Source of the DNA: Paramacrobiotus metropolitanus | Lineage: Eukaryota > Tardigrada > Eutardigrada > Parachela > Macrobiotidae | Direction of reading: 5' to 3' | Length of the DNA stretch: 64,000 nt | Assembly (NCBI RefSeq): GCF_019649055.1 | Contig: NW_026570248.1 | Location: 930,001-994,000 of the forward strand | Made by a program: the position numbers and the translations under genes | The notes under the pieces: model-generated | Told to the model about the DNA's origin: nothing | The model's input: only the letters and a program-made list of their open reading frames with translations | Databases searched by the model: none | In this document: piece by piece, positions 45,074 through 60,188 of the stretch | Numbering within the stretch: position 1 is the stretch's first letter | Layout of the letters: each line of letters begins with the position of its first letter

Positions 45074-47947
45074 TTTATCAAACTGTAACGAAGCAGATCC
45101 ACAGGATCCTCAAATCCCCAGACAGAAACCTCAGCCAGAGTGTAACGGGACGTCGAATGTGATTCGTTTTCACTTATTAGTGCCGATATCAACATGCAGA
45201 ACTCTCGAGAATTTGTTGAATAATGTCAAATGACAGATTTTTTATAAGCTTGGCCGTTATTTAAAGGGGTAGTCTGGTGCTACATCAGAGCAGCAGCGCA
45301 GCAGTTTACTGATCAGACTACAGAGTAGCAGCATTTCCGCATCGCGCATGCTCAACTTGATGAGTCACAGTCATTCATTTGTCGGAATCAAAGAATTCCC
45401 GGTAAGGACGTGCGCTTCTCGTTTTACGTAACAGCTACGGGTAGCTGCGAGACGGATACCGGCAGTCTAATGACACTAGGATTTTGCTTCGCAAAGTTCT
45501 AAAATATGTATTTCGGAATACTTGAATCAGTTTATTGGAGAACAAATCATTGCTTAGTTTTCACTTTCGCTGGCTTTTCCCGTTTCCGTTAGATCCGTAC
45601 TGCGCAGGTTTCATAGAATCCACAGGCTTGATGTTACGGACCTTACGGTACAAATCGAATGGGTCGGAAGACGGATGCGGCTGACAGTTACTTGCGGACG
45701 GCTACATTCAGTGAACCACCGCATCGCGCGGGCGGCCACGAAAGTCTTTATATTTTAACTTTTTACGAATTTAAACGACTGCAGATTTATGGTACGGTTG
45801 CTCAACCGCACGAGGTGGCTGTATGCAGTGGCCACGCCTACAGATACGGTACGCGAAGCCACCTCGCGAGGTGGAGTTGCTGTATCGCAACGAGATTCGC
45901 TTTGAATTCGGGACGAGGCCTTAGTGCAGAAGTACTTCTGTACATCTGTCATCGCGTGATCTTGTGTTAACCAATGTTAATTTTAGTATTAAGTTATTAA
46001 CCCAATAAAACTCCCGTCTTCTATCATCTATGTAAGTACTTATATAGCTCTCTGGCTTGACAAAACCGCCCGCAGGCCGGCAACCTCACCCAGGACTCGG
46101 GAGTAGCCAGGACACAGAGGTCCAGGACTATCGATCTGTTTTGTCCTGTGAGCGTGGAGACACTAAACCGGAAGCCTCTTGGTTCAAAAAAAAACTGTAA
46201 ACTGTTAACTGTTCCTTGTTTTTCACAAAAAACCATAGTCCAGCTGAACAGAGGAGTCAACGGTAGAACTAACTGGTAAGGTGTGTAATTACTGTAAATT
46301 ATTCTTCTACAGATAGAGCGATTCCGTTCAGTCGATAGCTGCACTGCTCAGTTGTTTCCTTCGGTCAAAATTGTAATAATATTATTAGTTTTAGTGCGCG
46401 AGTACATAAATAAAATGATTCTAATTAACATTAATTTTACTAATCATGACCTTCCGTTCAGCCCTGATCCCAGAGCACTGGCAAAGGTAAACAAATGGGC
46501 TGAACGGACTAAATGGGTATATTGTATATGGGCTGAACGGACTAAATGTTGCTTTTTTCCATGGAAAACTAAACTTTGGTAACCGGTCGATCAGTGGCGT
46601 TTTGGTTTCTCCAGAATTTCAGGTCATTTTAATTTGGATCCGCAATCATAGTTGTAGTAAGTAACAAAAAATGTTGGGTTACGTAACGCGCTGTTATAGC
46701 CAGAGTTTCAGCGGTTCTAAACTTCTGATTTTCGTCTTCTCTGTAACCTTTCCGGTCCTAAAAAGTATATAGACGCATTTTCTTTGAAACGGTAGAACCT
46801 TCTATACGTATACTGTATATAGTCTATATACATTGTGCCGGTTGCAATTTTTTAGAACAATGATTGTTGACTGTTACTTATTGTTTTTCCGGGTAATTTC
46901 TAGTACCAATTTTACAATTCAGTTAAGTATGTAGTACCAATTTTACAGTTAAGTAGTACCAATTTTACAATTCAGTTAAGTAGTACCAATTTTACAGTTA
47001 AGTAGTACCAATTTTACAATTCAGATCTGAATTGTAAAATTGGTACTACTTAACTTTGGACGCAACCTAGAGTAGCTTGAACAGTTGAACATACAGTAGC
47101 ATTAGGCCCGCTGGTGCCGACCTGGCCGGTTGCAGTTAAGCGTCGATATTTTGAAAAAATGCGTGTAAAATGAATGGTTTTGGATCATCCTGAGTTTAAA
47201 CTCAGAAAACGTAAATTTGTTATACGTAGTACAGATGTTAGAAGTAACAGATTAAATTATTAACAATTTTTAAAGAAAGTGTTGTTCTGTTCTGGAAAAT
47301 GACTACTTAGTACTTACTCTAGTCTCTAGCACAATACCACAGTACCCCGTTCTTCAAAATGTACTGTGACTGTACGTCTACTTGTACTCGTAGGTCGTAC
47401 TGCGAGCTGTGACCAGCCAATTGGGGAGCCACACATGCAAGATGGGCGGGGCGGCAGCGGAACATCAGAGATTCAGAATTCTGGATGCTCAATGCTCATT
47501 ATTGGCAGCTCTGTTTTTTACGGTCTGAAAAAATTAATAAGAGCGGTACGAGTACAATTATTTCCTGACTGTTCCTGTAATAAGTCTGTATTTGCAATTT
47601 CAGTCATTCATCCGTATTCTTTTTGGAAACGTTTCGTACCGTAAGTACACTGTAATTCGTACAATTATCATTCTGTAGGGACCGATTGTGAGTGGACTTT
47701 TGTTCCACCTTTTAGCAAATGCGCAGACGACAGTTACCGTGAGTTACTACATTAGAATTTTCTATAAAAATTTTTTTTTGCTGTTTTAGGCTTTTGCCGG
47801 GAGATTAATATTATTAACTACGAATTTACGAAAGGAGCGCAATCGACTAATCACTCCTCACTGCTTTTATTATTCGAAACGAAGCGACAAACATCTACGA
47901 AGTCTGCCTACCTGGAGTTGATTTGTCGGTTTCGAAAGCGAAACACA
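45074..47947. other. Intergenic with a palindromic repeat cluster
   Basis: Between the divergent UBE2D and MANF genes, so it should contain both promoters. No gene is supported; the 45,659-45,970 plus frame has no recognisable features. GGGCTGAACGGACTAAATG is present twice near 46,498-46,549 and its inverse start near 46,453. A tandem/palindromic cluster lies at 46,910-47,052. Confidence 0.4.
46910..47052. repeat. AGTACCAATTTTACA tandem repeats ending in a palindrome
   Basis: Five direct copies of AGTACCAATTTTACA separated alternately by ATTCAGTTAAGT and GTTAAGT spacers. The last copy runs into TCAGATCTGA and then an inverted copy, making a perfect hairpin stem. Total about 140 bp. Confidence 0.9.
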
Positions 47948-49256
47948 ATGGATCTTTACTGCTTTCCTTCCCACTCACGTTGCAGTCGGTTTTGGATTTT
48001 TGTTGTGTGTTTGCATCTTCTTGCTTTACTCCACGAGGTTCGCGGAAAAGACGCAGAATGCGAAGGTATGTGTGCTATGTATGCTAGACTGCCACTCTGC
48101 CAGTAACCAGCACCTGGTGATGAGTATTGAGTGCTCACTGTTGACTCTTATAAGTTATAATCAGTAATAATCTTATTATATTTTATGATGCATCGTTGGC
48201 AGAATTTAAAAGCCTATAATTTATGAGTGTTCTAGAAACGAATTGCAGTATGCATGCTGTTGTTAAAATGAAGGTTTTTTTAATTTATTTTATATATCTG
48301 GTCGTTACGTACTCGATGCTTATAAATTTGCAGTATGCGTCAGCGTCTTGAAAACTTTGCGCGAAAGTCTTCCCGGCGAGGACCAGTCGAACGCAGCAAA
48401 AGTCGAAAAGAAATTCAAATTGGACTGCAAGGAGAATAAACAGCCACAAGAGCACCGTTTTGTACGTTACGGTCCTTCTTCTGAATTCTGGTGTTGCTCG
48501 TTTAAACGGCGTGATATTGCAGTGTTATTACGTTGGAGGACTGGAAGAGAGTGCCACATCTATCCTGGGTGAACTTTCTAAACCCATGTCTTGGGGAATG
48601 CCGGTGGAAAAAGTCTGCGAAAAACTTCGAAAGAAAGATTCTCAAATTTGCGATTTGAAATATGGTGAGTTAAGAAACGTTTTGCCGCATAGTTCTTTAA
48701 TATTATTTTGTCGCTGACTCGTTGCAATGACGACGAGTACACCCGTAATTATTCATACTATAGTTGGCAATAATCTGTAGAAGTATGCAGTGTGTAGTGA
48801 CGGGTGACTGTAGTCACTGTAAGTGTAGGGTATCGAGGACGGTGTTGTCGGCAACTTGACGCTGTTTAGTTTTGCGAGTTGATCGCGGGAGCGTGAAGCT
48901 GTTTAGTACAATGTACTACGCACTGAAAGGTTTTGCAATCTAATTTACTTACATGTTTTATATGTTCAGACATTTTTGGTTTGTGTTTTCACTTTTTTAA
49001 ATCGGCGAGGAGCGCGCAGAAACGGCTAAGGGCAGAATGCTGTTGATATTGCTCGAGGGTTGCTTAATAATGAACTTCTCGTTTCCCAGAAAAGCAGCTG
49101 GACTGGAAAACGTTGGATCTCAACAAACTGAAAGTCAAAGATTTGAAGAAGATTCTGGGCGACTGGAGCGAAGACTGTAAAGGATGCACAGAAAAGTCTG
49201 AATTTATAAAGAAAATTAATGAGCTAAAGCCTAAATATGTGAAAGAAGAACTGTGA
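47948..49256 (+). CDS. MANF: MANF/CDNF-type ER neurotrophic factor
   Basis: Secreted, ER-resident protein of the ARMET family that helps cells under ER stress and supports neurons. Four exons join in frame: 47,948-48,065; 48,334-48,461; 48,523-48,664; 49,090-49,256, giving about 184 residues. A signal peptide (hydrophobic [19 protein letters not shown]) is followed by a saposin-like domain starting [14 protein letters not shown], with its further Cys in FKLDCKE, CYYVGG, EKVCEKL and SQICDLKY. The C-terminal SAP-like domain has [13 protein letters not shown] and the CKGC motif ([12 protein letters not shown]). It ends VKEEL, which fits the KDEL-like retention tail of the family. All eight conserved Cys are present. 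The same-strand spacing gives no operon hint. Confidence 0.96.
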
Positions 49257-49660
49257 TATTAACAAGAAGTTTATTATTCTTTGTTGTATTTCATTTTCTG
49301 TTGGTTACCTAAGTTATATGGTTATAAGATTGTAAATGGTTTGCTTGGTGTTTCTTAGAAGGACACGACGAAAGTTAAACAGAAAGAAATCTTTATTTCG
49401 GTTTTTGTCATCGTGAAGAAAAAAACGCTGGTTTAATTTCGAGCTATGCAATGGTAAGATTAGGAAAGAAATAAGCAAATCGTCACAAGAGAATTACAAT
49501 TTCACGTTCTCCCTATTTCATCGTATCACACAGAAGAACATGGGATAATTTTTAAGCAGTTACAAGCCTAACAGTTTTTCAAATAATCATTTGTAGATGA
49601 CAAATACGAAATCGAATCAACTGCAGTCAGAACCGAGGACGAACAAGTTACGCCATGGAA
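49257..49660. other. Space between converging genes
   Basis: 3' flanks of MANF and Rab7, which face each other. No further feature seen. Confidence 0.5.
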
Positions 49661-51660
<2,000 letters not shown>

Positions 51661-53730
51661 CCGGAGATATTCCGATAAATAGAACAAAATCTCCAGTTCA
51701 AATCCAATAATAAAATGATGTTTTCTGACTCCAGAACAGGAAACGCAAAAACTATCACCGTGGAACGTACTACAGATCAGAAAGATGAGTACATAACGTG
51801 TTCTGCAAAAAATTGAAAATGATCACTGCACACCAGGTTTGCAGTTTGCACTTTGCATGCCAGTCAGTTGAATCAACTGCATGTTCTGAGAAGCCGAACG
51901 TACAGTACGTAAAGCACCCTCGTGACGCCAGACGGCAGCACATGCGCTCACAGTAGCCATAATAATACGAAGTTATACGTAGCTGCGCGAAACCGGAGAT
52001 TAGTAACCTTTATAGAATACTAGCGGTGGTTGTTAATACATTATTGCACGAGCGCGAGCGCCAATACCACTGGGAAATGTATTGGGATTGTGGAATTGGA
52101 AAGTGTTACGTACGCTCTTCGTGGCGTATTTACTCTTGACGATATTAGAACTGTAATTAATATATAATGACATTGTAATATGACACAAACTTTAAACTTA
52201 ATACAAAAACACACCTCGTAGAAAATAAAAAAATATAAACCTACGTAATATTTTTGTTCTTGTCTCTTACCAGATAACATTTTGAAGAGTCTTCAGTTGA
52301 ATCCAGAAATTTATTTCAAAAGTTGAACATGTTTATTAATTAAATCATTACTCATACTTCACTAGTACTCGTAGTGATCACTGATTGAAATTGAAGAAAA
52401 TTTGGTAAGACCTTAAGGCTTAATTAAGCTGTCATTTTCCGCGAATTTGTTGTGTTAAATTAGCTATCTATTTTCTGCGTTAATTTGATGATCTGTTTTT
52501 GGTTCTTTTTTGAAAAAAATTGCAAGAATTAACAAAGTGTATAATTATTTAATAACAGTCTAGTCATACACTAACACAATTATTATTGTCCATTACATAT
52601 TAATGTATATGATCGTCGAAAGTAATGCGAATCAACCAGAGGATTATCTTACTAGCATTTCTCCCGGCTTTGCTTACGGCAAATTTCGTCAAAAGTTTGT
52701 TCTAAACTGTATCAACATACCTCAAATGTTAAGCCGTTTATCATAAAATGTGCCGACGGCATGATTTTGGCAGCAGATCTTATGTAATAATTTATATCAA
52801 TACGAAAACGTATCGAAGTTACAAAATTTATTCCAAACTCACCCGCGTTCGCAACTGTTTAGCCAAAACGTTAAACAGAAGCAAACGCAATACAAGAAGA
52901 ACAAAAGAACAAAAGCTTTGTCGGTCGACCGTCATGTAAGTAAACAGTATCTCGCTTAGCAAGAAACAATTCCAGAAAAATAAAAAAAATAAACCAGCCA
53001 GATTCCAAGATCAGCACTACGACCGCCCATGTTAATTGCCAACAGTCCCGACACCGTCGCGGTTCTGGTTCATTGCAAATAACAATTTAGGATATTGCAG
53101 CTAAAGAGAAAGCTTTGTCGGTCGACCGACATTGATCGCCCTGCCTCGCCACATAACCTAAAAAAGCGATTTTGATCCATGTGTCGCCGCTATAGAGCAT
53201 CAAAGCTTTGCAGAACCTGTTAAGTAATCAGTTATCAAAGACATAGTTCCTGTGCGGCACATGATCGGTCGACCGACAAGAATTATCCTCGTGCCAAAAA
53301 TCGCAAAAGAAGCAAAAGTCCTTCGAAACAAAAAAACAAACTGCTCCAGTTTACCTGGTTGGAGGCAAAACGTTAACGACAAAAAATACCTGACACTGCC
53401 CACGTGGTGGCTGCATTTTTGCTGCCGACTACGCTCACTGTAGACTACTTTCATGGTGTTTAATTGGCTGCATGGCAGTTTCCAGTGTTCACCGCAAGTT
53501 CACGTTCAGAGCCGTTGCGCCCAAGCTGATTTTGACAGCCAGTTTGGTAATGGCAATTCTCGACTTTTTATCTGTGCTTTTGAAATGGTTTCTGGTATTT
53601 TGTTTGAATCATTGACGTTTTGTTTTATGGCTGTCGACAGCCAAGTTTTTTTATTTTTAAAACATTTAAAAAAAACACTGCTAGTGTTCATATTTATGCG
53701 ACAGTGGTTTATGGCAATGTCACGCACGGC
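51661..53730. other. Intergenic
   Basis: Upstream of Rab7. No gene is supported. Three copies of a TTGTCGGTCGACCG word occur at about 52,918, 53,115 and (inverted) 53,265. Confidence 0.4.
53113..53279. mobile_element. Possible short MITE
   Basis: CTTTGTCGGTCGACCGACAT at the left end and ATGATCGGTCGACCGACAAG at the right end are nearly inverted, about 165 bp apart. A third copy (direct) lies at 52,915. No target duplication was identified, so the element status is tentative. Confidence 0.35.
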
Positions 53731-53737
53731 ATGCTAA

Positions 53738-54846
53738 TGGATAAAGTGCAACATTCGACACAGTCTGCAATGCTGCGAGGACCCACAGCAATTTTGGACC
53801 AGTTCTAGGTAAGAGATAATCGAAAAATTTCCAATTTAAAAGTCATAAAGATAGCACGTGTCAAATTATTGTGTGCGTTTTATTTCCAGATCCTTGAGGC
53901 TCTGCTTAGATGGACAAATGCATGATCATGATCATGAGGACATGCAAGGTGCCAACAGGTAATGCATGTGAAGCAGCGCTATTTTCCAGCTACCAAACTA
54001 TACAACGAATTTCGATTCAAGGGAATATTAGTCCTTTAATACCTTAAACATAGGAAGCGAGCAGAAACTAGATTTTTTTGCTAAGGACGTTTTTTAGGTA
54101 TTTCAAAATGCAGCAGGGACAAGTTTAACGTACCAAAATTTGAGTTGATATGTTTTTTTATTGTTTATTTGTTTGTGGACATGCATATGTCTTTCTTATC
54201 GCTTATTTGCATGTCGACATGCCTGTTTCTAAAGCGGCAGTCAGTGCGTAATTGGTGGTGCGTATATGAGGTCTCCTAACTTGTTTTTTGCCGTTTTTCT
54301 GAATGTTTGTCAAATAATAAATTTTAAAAAATAATAAATGAATTTAATGCGTTGTTGCTGCACTGTCCTGACCATTGCAGTTGGTCTGTAAAACAATACA
54401 AAATGTTTATGTCAAAGTGTCGATTTTTCCATTCGCTTTATTCATTAGCCAAATGCTCCGTTAACGAAAACACAGATTTTAATTTAAGATTTTTGTTTGA
54501 AAACTGCATGTCGACATGCACAGCAATTTGCTGCTGGTGCATTAAAAGTCCTAACTTGCAGCGCTTTTCTATAACAAATGACCGTCCTTGAATGCAGTAG
54601 ATCTGAATGCAGCATCTATTGCGTTCAAGTAAAGTAGACTAATTTGAGTGCAATTGTTGTGCATCTGAAAATATCATATTGTAAGTAAAATAACCATGCT
54701 GATGGTTCACAATTTATATGTTTTGCAGGGCAGATGAAGTATTGCTCTCCAGATCCCTTGCAAGACGCGAATTCACCGGAAGTGTGGATGTCGACGTCCA
54801 TGATTGTCCTTGCCATCGTATGATGATTAACTTGTTATGCATTTAG
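53738..54846 (+). CDS. Possible small gene, His/Asp-rich
   Basis: Three segments with consistent splice phase: an exon ending at 53,808 (donor GTAAGA), 53,890-53,958 and 54,729-54,846. The joined frame reads a His/Asp patch (QMHDHDHEDMQGANR), then EVLLSRSLARREF and VDVDVHDCPCHRMM, and stops TAG at 54,844-54,846. I found no start ATG in the matching frame of the first exon, and no family is recognised. It could be an unspliced noncoding transcript or the end of a larger gene. Confidence 0.28.
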
Positions 54847-56583
54847 TAGTCGCTAATGCTGTCCATGCTGGCTCTTCTGCAATTTCTATCGCTCTTGTCA
54901 GTTTTCCGTTTATGCTTCTAGCATTATCCAATTCGATTTTTTTTACATAATTATGTTGTGTTTTCATGAAAAAGTATGTCTCGATGTTAGTTTTTGTGTA
55001 AAACTAGTTATGTGAAACATGCCGAAATAAATACAAAATGGTATCTGATATCCATATTCAAATGTTTCATATTCGTAAGTTTTATATAAAAAAAGGAGGC
55101 AATCTGTAATATCTAAGGCTAATTCAAAATGTTATTAAACTATATGATATTTCTGACGAGGGTAATGCGCATGCTACGGTTTGAGTACGGAAACTGCACT
55201 GTCCAGTGTCCAGCTCTAAAAATAAATTTGAACTTTTTTTCGGCATCAATCATTGTAAATTTGTAATTAGCCCCGTTGGTGCACTAAAAGTAAAAACAGT
55301 GCGCCCCTATTTAGTGAATACTTTTTGAGGCTTTTGGATGAGTATGAGCAAGCAAACAAAACAGAACTATTATCATTTACAATGTTTTAAACATCTATTA
55401 CAACTGATTTGTTTTACAATTGATTAGTTACTATTTTCAGTATTTTTAACAAGATTGAGCAATTTATTTTTGAACTCATTCAGCTGTGCGGAGCAACTTG
55501 TGCCGCACTCAACACTAATCAACATCAACCGCGCGCTAAACCTTTATGTATTGTATGTATTATCTATATGAACAGAAAATTTTGTTATTAGAGCAGTATG
55601 ATGTCAAGAAAGTGCAGTTTTTAAAATTATTAGTGTGTTAAGCTATTTTGTTAAATTGGTACTAGTACTACTGCAAATGCAATAGGAAGTTATTAGGAAC
55701 TAGCAAGTACATGTGAAACCATAACAAATTTGCCGCAAGTCGCTAGACAGGAATGAATATATGGTTGCGCAACCCTTATGAAGTTAATTTAACAACTGTA
55801 AGTTCTATCTTAGAATTTGATTAACACCTGGGGCTGGTGGTATCCTGTGGAGCATAGTTTCAAGTTTCCTTCTTCTACCTGAAGCGCATAGTTTCGTATA
55901 GTTTAAGCGTATAGTTTCTAGGCGTATAGTTTCATTCTTTTAATTGTATAGTTTCAAGTTTGTACTCTCTGCGAACAGATCTGCAATTTGCATGTACGTA
56001 CTTTACTGTACTTACAGTATTGTACTGTATATACGAGTAGAAGAAAGTTACTAAGTGTAACTTTATCACCTTACTATTTGTAACTTTGACACCTTACTTT
56101 GTCTTTGTGAGCTACCTTTTTTGGTCCAGCGATTGTTTTTTTATAACGAAAAAGACTTTGCAGACAAGTAATACCACTCGAATCATTCTTTAATCTTCAA
56201 ACTTTTGGGTAACTATACCTTATGGTTAGCTCTGCTAGTACTGTGGTTGGCGGTAATTTACGATTAGTATGTGGCTACGTATAATTATATAAGTGCTACC
56301 GTAGTTCGGCCTCAACCGGTCCGGAAACGTGCATGTTGATGTGGTACGCACGCCCATGCTTACGCGCTCCATGGAAGTCGCAGAATTTTTTAGAAACCCA
56401 GGTTACAGTTTGGCACATTTGTAAGGACGAAAGAATTGTGTTCGTTCACTCTCGTCGCCATAAGTTCTTTGCAGCAACATAACTACTATTAATGTAAGTA
56501 CGTAGTACGCACTTGGGATACGTAATGCCGTTCGGCTGATCAGCAACGGTTGCTTGTAAAAAGAATTACGCGATTATAGCGAA
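54847..56583. other. Intergenic with short tandem repeats
   Basis: AT-rich. Five to six copies of a GCGTATAGTTTC-type unit lie at 55,852-55,970. No gene is supported. Confidence 0.4.
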
Positions 56584-57156
56584 AGCTGACATTATTACAA
56601 AACGGTTCGCACATATTCGATGCTACTTTCAAGAACAGTCGCTCAGACCGAGACGCGGGATCAACGAGCATCGAGCCGCAAACGATCGCTGGTAGCATCT
56701 ACGAATCACACGATACCGGTAGTTGGCACGTTGGAATATGCTATGCTGCAGATCAGTGCTACCATGCCGTTCCCATCATTCGACCGTATTCACAGCTCGA
56801 GATTACCACAGCTGCACCGCTGTTTCTTGCAAACTCATAGATCATCCTCAAAAATTCCCAGCACCGGCTAGCATAGAAACCTGAAAATCCCTTCGAATCC
56901 AGAATTCGACCACTCTGGCCAGGATTCGACCATTCGTGACCTTTGCCAAAGGACGCTTACTACCGGTCACCAAGAATCCTCCTCTAGCTCAAGCTGCCGG
57001 CTTCGTACGGTGTACTTCGAGTCGGATCTGAACCAGCACGTGTTTCGGACAATTCAAGATTTATTGCACCATTTACAGATGATTTGGGCATATAATCGTC
57101 GTATCTGTTTTAAAGTTAAAGGACGTTCAAGAGGATTTCCTTTTTTAAAAATGTAA
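56584..57156 (+). CDS. Possible exons, unrecognised
   Basis: Two adjoining open stretches have coding-like composition, richer in GC than their flanks. One, at about 56,615-56,842, reads SHDTGSWHVGICYAADQC and HAVPIIRPYSQLEITTAAP. Another, at about 56,876-57,156, follows an acceptor-like GGCTAG and reads NPEFDHSGQDSTIRDLC, VYFESDLNQHVF and IQDLLHHLQMIWAYN before a TAA. They are in different frames and I found no clean intron joining them. No family is recognised; this may be a decayed gene. Confidence 0.25.
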
Positions 57157-57694
57157 TGGTAAGTATCCGCACTCCTTCCTACATCAATATTAAGTCAGTA
57201 TGGCTTACATAATAATTAGTATATCTGTAGTCTAATTGCACGGGGCCACCTGCTATGGGTGAGCGCGCGCTTATTTTAGTGCCGTTCATCCCGCATAACT
57301 CAGTACCTGCAGTAAAAAGAGTACCGTGCATTAAACGCTTTTACGCCAGAAATGTGAGGTCAAAGTGTCATACTGTCAGAATTACATAATTCACCACCTG
57401 TATAGATAGGCTGGGTTCCGTTTGAATTGGATTCTTAGCCTTTTGTTGATAACTATTAACTAGTAAACAGGTTATATATATGTAACTTCAGTTATTTATA
57501 CTGGGCGCATTAGTTTGGTCCTTTATTTAATTATAATTACTCAAGTTCTTTTTATTTACATAAGATATTATCTTCATTACCGATGTTGGATCCATGGCTT
57601 TACTGTATACTGGAAGAACGACGAAAGTAATCTTGAATTTTCATCTCTTAGCGGTGCTGCCATCTTCCGACCTGTACCGAAATCGGCCCTAATC

Positions 57695-60188
57695 ATGAAT
57701 TCGCACCCACAAGAATACGACTTCGAGAGATTGTTAAAAGCTGCCGTTTTGAAAATTCTGCAAGAAACCACAACAACCTCCTCCAGCGTCAACATGGACA
57801 CGGATTTGAATCCCTCGAATCTGGGAACCCGAGAATAGTAAGCGTCTAACCGACTCACAGTCATAATCTTGCGAAATGTGTTACGTAATAGGAACTCTGG
57901 GTGAATTGCTCAATATCGATTACAGTGCGGCGTGCGATGCTCTACAAATAATAAATAGAATTCCTTACATAATTTTTGCCGCACAATAGACGCACAGGTT
58001 ACGTAAATTAATGATCAGTGTGGACTGTACGATACTTTTCTAAAATATTTTACTTATAACAAAGAAATGCTTGGTTCGTAAGACTTTGTTCGTTTGTATT
58101 CACTAATCAGTGTTACGTAAATCCCGCTGCTTTCGAAACCTAAAGTATGTTTGCGTTTTTTACGACGCTAGTCACGCGTCATCGTAAATGTGTACAGTAA
58201 TTGGCATTTCTTACAAGCTGACGTTTTGATTTGTGATGTTTGCTGTTTGATTGCTAGAGTAGTGTCCCGAGCACACGAATGATAATTTTCTAATTAACCG
58301 TTCATAAATTTATTGGGATCTAAATTCATCTAATAGCTGCTATTGTTGATTAGTTAGTAACTTATGGCTAGTACAAGTACTATCGATAAGTACAGGCTGC
58401 ACAGTTAAATTTGTTTTGGTTTTAGTTGGGAGGAAACGTACCTAACCGACCTGCAAAACTATGAAGACACAAACGGAATCGATGTTGGAGAAATATGGTA
58501 AGTTTCTTATTAAAAATAAACAACTGTTCAGTAGAAAACAACTGTTCTGTGTTTACTACTAACCATAAGTACTGTACGTATGCAAGTTACGACAAAACAT
58601 TGGTAGTTTGGTACTTACTTTGCATTAAACTGTGTTGCTTTGCTAAACTTCAGTTTAGCGGTTGAGGAAGAATTTGCAACATATTCCTTAAAGGCCTAAA
58701 CTCATAACCTTGTGTTGTGCTTAAATTATGCAGGTTTGGTTTCGAAAGTGAGCGCAGAATTGTTAACTGGATTACAAGAAAGGGATATCCTAAAACGACT
58801 TCCGTCATTGACATTGGTTGTGGAAATGGATCCTTGTTGCTTGCCTTACACAAGAACGGTTTCACTAACTTAACCGGGATCGACTACAGCCAAGCCGCGG
58901 TATCCCTCGCTACGACGGTCGCGAGGGACAAAAATGCCAACACTATACAGTATTCCGTTGCGGACATCACCGTACCCGAAGACTGCCGCGAAGAGCATCC
59001 CCAGCTGTTTGCGCGAAGTTTTGATCTGTGTATAGATAAAGGAACATATGACGCGATTTGCCTGAATCCCCTTAATTCCAGAGAAAAGAGAGCTCTTTAT
59101 GCCAAAAATTTACACAAAATCCTCAACGAGAACGGTGTGCTCGTAATCACATCCTGTAACTGGACGAAAGACGAGATGGTGTCGCAGTTCACAGGTAATT
59201 GTGCGGGTACCCTGTAACGATACAGTAATGCTTCAACAACTCACCCCGCTCCTATAATTTCTTGGAGCCTTTAAACGGGAATCCGAAAAACTTGAACCAT
59301 TCAGAATTTCAGCAAGCGCTCTGTAGCTCGCTGTACAACTCGATCGCATGCCATTATACTACGATGCGAATATTATAAGTAGTTACTGTGCGTGGTAATA
59401 ATTTTCGCTTAGTAAGTATATCGTCAAGGGAAGTCCTGATATCGTCACAAACGGCTTATCTCCCCTAGAGCAGTTCTCACATTACAGAATGTGTTTGAGA
59501 CTAGGTAGTTATTAGTTGATTAACTTGTGCATAAATCAGTTAAGCACACTGGTGTTAATCTAACAGAATGTGAGTTGTTCGCGGTTTACCGCAAGCGTTC
59601 GTGCGCAGATCTGGTAATTTATATAATTGTTGCATAACATCGATCGGTTTGTAACAACAGAAACATATGCGTAACTGAGGTCATAGAACGAGCTTTCGGT
59701 TAAAAGCGTCTGGACTGCTGGAGCTAGTGCCACACGGCGCAGGGACGCACGCTCTGTGGTGATCGGACGACAGGAACGATGCAAATTGCAAAAAATATAG
59801 AAAGTGCGGCTTACTTTCATTCGCAGTTTCCCAATAGTCATACTTTTGCATTACAGTCGGTTTACTGATGGATGTGCGAATGAAATCTTAATCATTTTAT
59901 GCTTCGTTAAGATGCTCGATGATAACAAAAGAAGTTAGTAAAGAACTCTCCTGTGCGTCGATCATGTTTACGATGTTCGACAATGATGTATGTACACTCG
60001 TATAACATTCTTCTTTGTTTTTATTAGTTTTTATCTTACTGTGTAAAACAGACTGTATGAGAAGGCTTATTAATGACTCAAACTTTGTTACAGATTTCGA
60101 AGTGGTGGACGAATTACCGGCACCCCAGTTTCAGTTTGGAGGGAAAAGTGGGCGGACTGTTACTGCTCTTGTATTTAAGCGGCGCTGA
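57695..60188 (+). CDS. EEF1AKMT2: eEF1A lysine methyltransferase (EEF1AKMT2/METTL10)
   Basis: Cytosolic SAM-dependent enzyme that methylates a lysine of translation elongation factor eEF1A. Four exons join in frame: from ATG to 57,837; 58,426-58,497; 58,734-59,194; 60,094-60,188. Family motifs: LGTREYWEETY across the first junction, GEIWFGFESERRIVNW, the SAM-binding VIDIGCGNGSLL, GIDYS, CIDKGTYDAICLNP, VLVITSCNWTKDE and the final QFGGKSGRTVTALVFKRR. Two starts are possible: ATG 57,695 (about 256 residues) or ATG 57,794 (223 residues), the latter in better context (CAACATGG). The frame stays open upstream of both. Human is about 236 residues, so either fits. No lesion. Confidence 0.94.

Noticed and set aside
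47416-47440. ER-stress response element (CCAAT plus CCACA) upstream of MANF
   Set aside because: Spacing and the final base do not fit the known consensus, and it lies over 500 bp from the start codon.
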